Positions 55,859 through 64,000 of a stretch of 64,000 nucleotides of DNA are shown in pieces. This DNA comes from Phalacrocorax aristotelis (Eukaryota > Chordata > Aves > Suliformes > Phalacrocoracidae). The DNA is taken from NCBI RefSeq assembly GCF_949628215.1, contig NC_134281.1, positions 40,036,512-40,100,511 on the forward strand. The letters are read 5' to 3'. The position numbers were made by a program, and so were the translations under genes. Position 1 is the stretch's first letter. The number at the start of each line of letters is the position of its first letter. The notes beneath the pieces are model-generated. The model was not told where the DNA came from and did no database searches. It saw only the letters and a list, made by a program, of their open reading frames with translations.

Positions 55859-58800
55859 CTGTAACACAAAAACAAGAAGAGAAGAAATCAAATTATATTC
55901 TATTCAGTGTCTTCATTTTAAGGGTGCAAAGGGATATATGAAAATTAAAAACACAGCTAAGATAAATAGCAATCACATAATGATTTCCCGCAAAGAGGAG
56001 TTTGCCTGTACCACTGACAGAACACATTTCCCTCTTCCTCCGTTGCACAGGTACTGCACACCCCTGGTGACTCCATGATATTCCACGTATTTTCTTAAGA
56101 AACAATATCCCTGGGCTGTAAAAGTTTCAAATGCTGTGAAGCCCAAAGAAAGTTAATGCTGTCAGAAAGCATTGCTGACTACAAAGGAGGCTCTGGCTCA
56201 GATCAGATGCAGACATATTGCACATACAAAATGGAAAAAATTACTGAATAAACTGTTCTCCTTTAGTGCTAATTAAATCTTTCTATAACTTGTCTGCTAC
56301 AGCACTACTTAAAATAGTCAAATTTTAAACATAACTACCAACAGTTTCTGGAGTGTGATCAATAAGCTGAAGTAGAAGATCCACCATTCTACAGAATAAA
56401 GCCAGCCCATGAAGGTGATCAGGCACCGAACAAAGACAGCGCTTGCTGCAGACACCACACGTTTAGCCATCCATGAGAGCCTCAAGACTACTCCCTAGGT
56501 GCCAGGTAAGGCCTCAAACTCCCGTGGCCCTAATTCCAGGCTTGTAGAGAGCTGGGTAAATGCTCAGCTGGTTCAAAACTCCCCCTTCCCTCCCCAAAGT
56601 CACCAGTGGAAACCTCCACTGTCCTTTGCCCGGGGAGCCCATTGCTGAAGGCACAGCAGGACCACGTCTGGGAACACGCGCGTGTGCAGCTGGGCCCGGC
56701 CCACGCAGTGCTTACGGAGGCTGCCAGGGCCAAGAAGGGGATCAAGAGACAGGCTATAGGGCTGTCCACGGCAGAATCTGGTCTTTCTAGCTTATAGCAA
56801 TTCTATAAACACACTGCATTTTAACAAAATATATATGTATTTTAACTAACATTTTACAATAGGTTAGCAAAGCCTTCATGCTTCGGTTAATAACCCACCA
56901 CTGCTGCAAAGTTACAGCCCCATAGAACAACTACCAGACATCTGGTGCACATATCCAGACCATCATACATTGATACCTTCTCGGCCACAACAAATCCATA
57001 CTACGCCACATGATGTATGGAAGACAGACTTCAAGAGCCGCCCCTTGCCAGCAGTCAGCACGGCTGAGGTATTGGACAAGCCACACGAAGTGGCTGCCAG
57101 AGCCCCCCAGGGTGCTCACATCTCCCCCACTCACCCGTGCCCACTGCTGGTCGTCTCCTCACAGAAGTTAAGATCCTCTCCCTGGACCAGGCACTTGCTG
57201 AAAGGATGCCCCATGCCCTCTTGCTGTATTAAAGGATGCCCAGCCCAAAATTATAAATAAAAATGCTGGGCACAGCTCTCTACAGGAAGCCTGTGAGTGC
57301 GGTGGTGGTTTCTTGGCACTTAAGGTTTCTGTTCAAAGGTATCAGCCGCTGTGAGCTCTAGTGCGGACAACTGCACAGGAACGGCAATGGGCAGGCACAG
57401 AGCACGGAGAAAAGGCAGCATCCAAGCAAGAGCGAAAAGTAGCTCACTTTTGCTCAGCTTAATACAGTAAAATATATTTTTACTGAGAAACAAGAATACA
57501 AATATCAGGCAGGAAAAGTTTTAAAGACATTGTCTTATGTGCCAAAATTAGGCAGCCATTTGGCATTCAGTTTGAGGTCAGCTCGGACTCTGATGTAATT
57601 CAGAGGGAAACTGAAGGAGTTCCAGTTCATTCACCACACAGCTCACTGGGACCTGTATTGTTAATTTGGGGAGAAAAAATTAAAAGGACCTGGAAATAAA
57701 CCGAAGAGCAGGCCAGCTCTGCCTACTCCCCCTCTCATTTTCAAGCTGTGCAGTGAGGGGACAGGAAAACGTGCAGGTTCAGCTCTAGCTAGCAGAGAAA
57801 CCTCTTTTCTGCAAGAAGTTTCTCAGTGGAAGAGGGCTGTAGGAGATACTCATCCAAAAATACCTAAGCAGGCCACACCCAGAGGGATTTGTTATTTAAC
57901 ATATAAATAAATGATAACTGGAATCTACTACTTTCATTCCTGGTATGGTCTCACATTCCCCACAAAATACGCTATGAAGATTGAGTTATTATTTAGTTCT
58001 AGTCATTAGACAGAAAGCATGGTTTTTAGCTGAATCATGGAGCCACTAAAACAAGACTTCTTAGAACTGAAGGGCAGACTTTAACATATGGTGGCAAAAT
58101 TGTACGACATGGCTGCTATTGCTGCTCTCTCCTTGCTGATAGACTTAGCAGCCGTACAACTCTGTTCCTCCTTAAAAGTCGCCTACTAAAACTGCGGCTA
58201 ATTTTATAACAGAAGAATCATTCTTACTTATCAAATAAATAACTTAAGAGCTTATGACACAGAAAGGAAAGATACAACAATTTTGCTCCTCCCAGGATCC
58301 CAGCAGGGCCATGGGCTTCTGGACTTGTCAGGACCAGAATTTGTTCACTGCAGAAGACACACACACCCTTCTATCAAAAACAGGCAACGGGCAAAACCGT
58401 GTTTAAGAATGACAGTTTCTCAGTGAGTTGGGTAACTCCACCCAGGGAATGTCAAGCCTTTTAAAGCTTGCCTCCCTCTTTTACCAAAACTGCTTGGGGA
58501 GACGCATAAATGTATGACAGAAACATGACTGCTTCTCCTGAAAACATCCTGCTAAGCAATTTCTTCTATGTAAATACTTAAAAAATTTCCCCTTGGAGTC
58601 TTGGTCTTCCTGCGTATCATCTTGAGTAAACTGAATTCACTGCATGGGGGCATAAAAGGTGCACAGACATTGAGGTGCTCCAGTAATGGTGACCCTGGGG
58701 TTACCTGACGTGATAAAATATAAAGGCATCAGCCAGTAACACTGCGGGAGAAAGCATCAGACAGACACGACAGGAGGGAGAGTCTGTAGCATGGATGATT

Positions 58801-61800
58801 TAGATGATACTAAGAGCAGACCATAGGGCAGACAGCATGAGGACAGAGTGGGCTAAGACTGAGGAAACACAGGAATATGGTTCCTCCCTCAGAGACCCAG
58901 CAGCAACTGCTGTCATAACCAGGGCATCTGTGGAAGCCGAGTGGCACAGACAGCTACTGATGCCAAGGAAGAGAGACTATGGGTGAAGAGGAACCTCCTT
59001 CTACGTAGTAACTGGTATAACAATGCCCTAGTCTCTGGCAGGGGATTGTCTCATAAGACAAACACAAACAGAGGTGCTAGTAATAGTGGAAAATAGGGGT
59101 GGAGGTGAAGTGATGCTAGTGAGTATCAATGATTTAAAGTTCTCATTGCCTAGGGACTTGGATACTTTTAGCTAAAGGCATTGTTTATATTTGAGAAGTA
59201 AAATATCCTTCACCATAGTTATGGATTTTTTAATGTTAATTCCTTCATGAGATTAATGACCGCCCTTTTACTTGCCACAATATAAATCAACACCTGTTGA
59301 TAGGTATTATGCATGGGTAGAAGTAATTACAAATAAAAGGAAAATGTTATTGCCAGAGAAATTGAAATGATGTATGTACTGATAGTGACAAATGAGAAAC
59401 ACTGCTCCGACTGATCCACAATCCTACGAGAATGAGAGTGCAAAGTCAAACAAACTTCATCAGTGGAAGTGACGAATAAATTAGGAGAGTGAAATTTGCT
59501 ATGTAAAAAAAAAATGCAGCAGTACCTTAAATGTGACTATAGAAATATAGGTAAATGCTCCTATTTTAGGACCACATGCTGAAGTATGAGAAATGCCAGC
59601 TCCTGCTGGTCTGTGCCCCTCAGGAGAAATCATTTGACATAACAATAGCTGTAAAATAAACGCAGGTCAAAAGTGTACACCTTTGATGAAGACATGCTGG
59701 GTCCACACACGCAACAGACCTGTCCCTGCAGAAAATAACACAGCCCTCGCACGACTCCGTGCAGACTACTCTCACGGCGTAGGCCCACTGCTTGTCCCCG
59801 CAGGCAATCTTATCCCCTTATTTTGCTGTTACTTTTTAACATATTTTACCTATTTTTGTTTCTGTTACTAAGCTCAGCTTTCAGCACAGCACCTTGATTA
59901 TTCTAAGTATCTCTAGTTAATTTTGTACTTCATTTAGCTTCGCTATTTTATTTCACTGTTTTTTTAACATACTAGCAATTAAACATGGGTTGCCTATTGT
60001 AGACTTCAGTGCTGATAACCACTGCAGTGTCCATGCTGGGTAGTAGGAGGGGCGGGGGGGGGGGGGGCGTGAAGGAGAGAGGGAGGCAGGAGGAGGGAGG
60101 CTACCGAAGGTATCTGAAACATCCTTGGTTTGCTGACTTTCTTCATATAACTGATTAAAACACAGTTAACCTCTTACCCTTGATCAGTGTGAATGGCTTT
60201 AAAAACTAAGTGTTTCAGACAACTATAATGACTCTCTTCCTTTTGTCAAAAGTAACATTATTTGCTGCCAGTGGTAACACATTTTTCCAGGCTTAACAAA
60301 AAAAGAAACAACCTTGCAGGACATGGTAGAAAACCCTTTTCTACACGGACAGCTGTTATTTTCTGTGGATGAGGCATTGTTGAAAGGTATGTTCAGGAAT
60401 AGCCTGTCTTTCTAGGTAAAAAGTTCACTGGAATCAGAAAATACTTGTTACAGAAACAAAAAAAGAAAACAAAAAGCTGAGATTTCTCTGTAAATTATGC
60501 AAATGCTTCCACGATCCAGTAGCGGCTCTGGTAGTGGCTGTTTTTTATGTGAGTGCATTCAAAAACGCTGAGGCAGTGAAAGAGAGGCAAAAATATTGCC
60601 AGATACAATTCTGTCAAAAAAAATGTGCACATAAGCTGAAAAGGTGAAAATTACAAGTGTGTCTTGCTTTGTCCTGTACTTATGCTGTGAAACTGCTTGT
60701 AAAGCTCGTATCTCCCTGCATCTTCTTGTGCTGTTAGTGTGGGAAAGCTGGATATGATGTAAGGATTATTTTTACTGCAGAGTTTAAATTGCGTCACCTG
60801 GATCATTCATGTGACAGACTGTAAGCATTAACCTTTTCCTGCAGTGCCATGCCCTCCCAGAAGGCTGTTGCTGGCATCCTTAGTCGGTATCCCTGGGGAG
60901 GGAGCAGAAACTGCCAGGCAAAATGGACAGCCCAGCTCCTTGCTGTGCTGTGGTCCCTCTGCTCCCAGTGTGTTCCCTGGGTTTAATTCAGCTCCTCACT
61001 GGCAGCACCGGAGGTGTCGGACAGCACACCCCAGGGCCTCTTTTTCACATCCTCAGTTTGTTTTCAAAGGGCTTTTATTCCTTCCTTCTGAGACCAATTT
61101 TCAAAAGAACTGCAAGTAACACTCTGTCCTAAATCAATATTAAAGTACCATAATAACAACACTAGCAGTTAACTTGTACTGAAAACAGTATCACTGTACT
61201 TCTAAGATGCAAAGACTCTGTTCAGTTACAAAGCAGTTAAATCCATCCATACCTGGAGGATCTTATCGCCAGGCTGGAGCAGGCTGGATGCTGGTCCGTC
61301 AGGCTGAACCCTAGTAACAAAGATACCCTATAAGTCAGAAGTAACAGAGGTTAGGATGCTATCACCAAGAACTAGTTCCCAAAATACAGGTGTCTCCCTA
61401 ACTGGTGTCTGGGGGCTTTGTATACTCTGGCAATAGTCTAAACACTAAACTCTTTTTTAAATCTGTTTGTAATCAAACAGTAGTATGGGTTTGTAGTAGC
61501 TCTCCATGACCTTCAGCTAGTTATCACCTGATACAAATATAATTTTGAGTCATCTGAGACTAAGATTCCACGTCACAAAATAATTTCCAATTTGAATAGG
61601 GCAAGGGTGACAGGGTTATCAGGAGGATAATTAAAATGCAGCAAGCATTAATTTATTAATGTGTACCATAATCTATACAGTAATCTTTGTTTACTTCCTC
61701 TATGATAAAAAAAATTGAAAACTATTTCTAAAAAGCAGTCTTGATACTCAGCCCTTGAGATGTTCAGTACAATGGTCTGTAGGACTGTCACTTAATCCAG

Positions 61801-64000
61801 TGTCTGACGAGTGAATGACTTTGAAAGGGGAAAAAATTTTAAATAATAAAGGATATTTTTAGGTCTGTTTTCAGAATTTCAGTAAAATACAGTAATGAAA
61901 CCCAAAATCAAAGACTGAGTACCTAGATGATGAACACATTTGAAATATTTCCCGTACAGCTCATGCCGTCCTGTCCTTCTGTGCCATCAGTCTCACTTCC
62001 CCTGCTGCGCTTCCCCTGCTGCTGAGGGGTTAATACCTTTAAGCAGACTCTAGAACTGAGCAAAGGCTAAATTTTAGCCATTTACATTGCTCCCAGAGAC
62101 AGCAGAGAAATTCCCTGTTTGGTATCATCATGCAAATCATGGGCATCCTTGAGGGATTTTATAGCCTTCTGGAGCAAGGCACTGTCCAGTATTTCTGTTA
62201 ACCTTATAAAAACCTGACCTCCTCAAGGGCAGAGCGATGTGCTGCTTATATTTCATCCACATGCCATTAACTTGCGACACAAGCCTGCCGTTCAAAATGA
62301 CTGATTGCTTCTGTGCTTTCTACTGATTTTCCTGTCTTCTCCTCTCACCACAGTACCACTAGTGTGTCAGGACAAGGGAATATCACTCTGCTGAAGAGTG
62401 CTCACTGCCATCCCCACTGATTTAATCTTACAGACAGAATGGTACCATATGTGTGACTTAAAACCATCACAAATAACTGGCATGTACGATGAGGGACAAT
62501 ATCACCCTCTTACCACTTCTGTGATATTTAAAACCTGATAAATCTGATTTAACAGTGTGGGAAACAATTTTTCAGAGTAACAACACATAAAAAAACTTTT
62601 TGAACTATTAATTCCTTCAATATAACCACGCTATCGCTCCCTTAGTACAGAATTTTGTATTTCTGTTATTGATAAAATCAAGTCCATCTACAGCTGTTAC
62701 TGCACTGCACATATTACTGGTGCAGGCACATTCATAGTGGGATGTAGACTCTTTAATAATATCAGGCAAGTGATAGACACTGGAAGTATAGCTTAATTCT
62801 AACATCATACATTAAACTGTGGAAAAAAAGACCATGACGGTATAAAGTGTAATTCCAGTGTGCAGTCTCAAAGAAGGACACCAAAAATGAGCATGATTTA
62901 AGGGGTAGTCATTAAAATGCCTGATGGTTATGTACATTAAATGGAACTATTCTTGAAGCTCAAAAGAGGGATTATCAATGAGAAAACTAAAAGGAATCGT
63001 GATTGTGTTAAACTGACATTTCCAAGCATATTTTACATTTCCAGTTAGCCTTCCTTTGTAACTCAGAGTGGTGGTGAAATTATTTTTGAGAACAGATGAA
63101 AAGATAGTTTTAATTTAATCATTTGCCATATATTATGGAAGTTATGACTGCCTCTTAAAACTGAATCCAGTATTATCAAACAATATAAACTATAAGAATA
63201 TGTTTAACATACAGGTGCCCACAGTACTTATTTTTCAACAAACTCCAGTCAGTTTTACATCACAGAACAGATTAATTCAGAGGTCCAAGAGTCCATTTCC
63301 TAATCCTAAGGCCCTGTGTAGCTGATAATCACCCGATGTTGTATTTTCCCTAGGCTTCCTTTTACTGTAAAGAGATTTACCAATCTCTAAAATGTGTAAT
63401 TCCCAGAATGAATACTGAGTCTCCCTGACCATCATGTACCATAATGGTGTAATTTTTAAATAGCATTACAGAATAGAAATTGCTTGCCATGGTGCTTGTA
63501 AGAAACCACTGATCTCCAGACCAGTTTGCAGGCCAGACCGATTTTATTTGATACAGCTGCTATAAACTCTGGCATTTCAGCTACCTAGTAATGCTATTAC
63601 TGGCTTAGTATTCTTTCTAATGACTTCAGTGAAAGTTTACTCAGGGCCTATATTGACTCTTAAAAGAAAAGAGAGAGACACACGATTCTCCAGAAAACAG
63701 TCTTAAAAACTTTCTTATACATGGAATACAAGGCAGACACCCATGTGATTTCTGTTCTGATTCTCTCTTCTTCAACAACCAGAAAAAAAAGTGAACAACA
63801 CTCCCCTAACAAAAAAAAAAAAGCCAAGTATGGGAAAAATTCTTTCAGTTATCATAACAGAAGTGCATAAAAATTTCACTCATGTTATCTATGTCTTCAC
63901 TATATGGCACTCTAAAATAAGGACCATTTAGAGAGAAATTTATAACTTACCTTATCAGACGGTTTGAATGGATTTCCTTGTCCACTTATTCCACCACTGA
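55751..64000 (-). CDS. LRRC7: LRRC7 (densin), 3' part of the gene: last three coding exons, runs off the right edge
   Basis: LRRC7/densin is a LAP-family (leucine-rich repeats plus PDZ) scaffold of the postsynaptic density, known to bind CaMKII, alpha-actinin and junctional partners. Only the C-terminal PDZ domain lies in the window. Three exons (63,951-64,000 partial; 61,253-61,327; 55,751-55,858), all joined in phase 0, encode [41 protein letters not shown] and [20 protein letters not shown] then [15 protein letters not shown]. The carboxylate-binding loop lies just beyond the edge. In the PDZ fold, GIFVTRV is strand B/C and HEKAVLLLK the long helix with the ligand-facing His. The whole C-terminus is nearly the same as in mammals. 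The gene is convergent with LRRC40. Confidence 0.95.
55859..61252 (-). other. LRRC7: LRRC7 last intron
   Basis: 5,394 bases, no exon or mobile element recognised. Contains a G/purine-rich simple tract at 60,048-60,101. Confidence 0.6.
60048..60101 (+). repeat. Poly(G) and purine-rich simple repeat
   Basis: A GGGGCGG start leads into a run of about 14-17 G, then GAAGGAGAGAGGGAGGCAGG-type purine sequence. All purine for about 50 bases except a few C/T, so it could form G-quadruplex or triplex DNA. Confidence 0.85.
61253..61327 (-). CDS. LRRC7: LRRC7 penultimate coding exon
   Basis: Acceptor CTTATAG, donor GTATGG; 75 bases in phase 0 at both ends, 25 residues [20 protein letters not shown] and DKILQ. 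Central part of the PDZ domain. Confidence 0.96.
61328..63950 (-). other. LRRC7: LRRC7 intron between the last two upstream exons in the window
   Basis: 2,623 bases, AT-rich; no repeat, RNA gene or further exon recognised. Confidence 0.6.
63951..64000 (-). CDS. LRRC7: LRRC7 antepenultimate coding exon (partial)
   Basis: Donor AAG|GTAAGT at 63,951; the exon continues past the right window edge. The visible part encodes [16 protein letters not shown], the loop after the first PDZ strand. Confidence 0.94.

Overview
This is a vertebrate nuclear genome window, almost certainly from a bird. The protein-coding content is split into short exons with GT-AG introns. The interspersed repeats are CR1 LINEs, the dominant avian retroelement, with no Alu, L1 or B elements. 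The introns are short compared with mammals. All three genes were assembled by reading exons, splice sites and reading phase by eye and matching the products to remembered vertebrate proteins; no alignment was run.

Layout. (1) 1 to about 2,945: non-coding; possibly holds the 3' end of a convergent + strand neighbour (ANKRD13C in mammalian synteny, not proven here). (2) About 2,945 to 26,100, minus strand: the complete SRSF11 gene (SR-family splicing factor p54). Twelve coding exons join in phase to 458 codons: one RRM, an Ala/Leu/Pro-rich middle, a long RS domain and a Lys/Asp/Glu-rich tail. A probable extra 5' non-coding exon lies in its CpG island. (3) 25,190-28,400: divergent promoter region of two CpG islands, with three NRF-1-like palindromes on the SRSF11 side. 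(4) 27,878-46,960, plus strand: the complete LRRC40 gene. Fifteen exons join in phase to 606 codons of leucine-rich repeats; the last exon is followed by a good polyA signal. (5) About 46,960-48,560: convergent spacer with GC-rich patches. (6) 48,560-64,000, minus strand: the 3' end of LRRC7 (densin). The last three coding exons encode most of the C-terminal PDZ domain, followed by a probable 7 kb 3' UTR; the rest of the gene lies beyond the right edge. The order and orientations (SRSF11 < > LRRC40, LRRC7 <) match the human 1p31 block in inverse orientation, so this is conserved synteny.

Mobile elements: two CR1 copies in the same orientation in LRRC40 introns 2 and 8, with a shared stretch of about 290 bases that looks identical; one older CR1 in intron 12; a probable ancient LINE 3' end in intron 13; and a fossil palindromic MITE-like element in SRSF11 intron 2.

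The genes are not a functional pathway. SRSF11 is a nuclear splicing regulator, LRRC40 a poorly characterised LRR protein, and LRRC7 a postsynaptic scaffold. The most interesting unexplained signal is a candidate cassette exon in SRSF11 intron 2 (15,891-15,956). It has two nested acceptors 7 bases apart: one gives a frame-preserving 66-base exon, the other a 59-base exon with an in-frame stop, which would fit splicing-factor autoregulation by poison-exon inclusion. I found no tRNA, rRNA, CRISPR or prokaryote-type system in the window.
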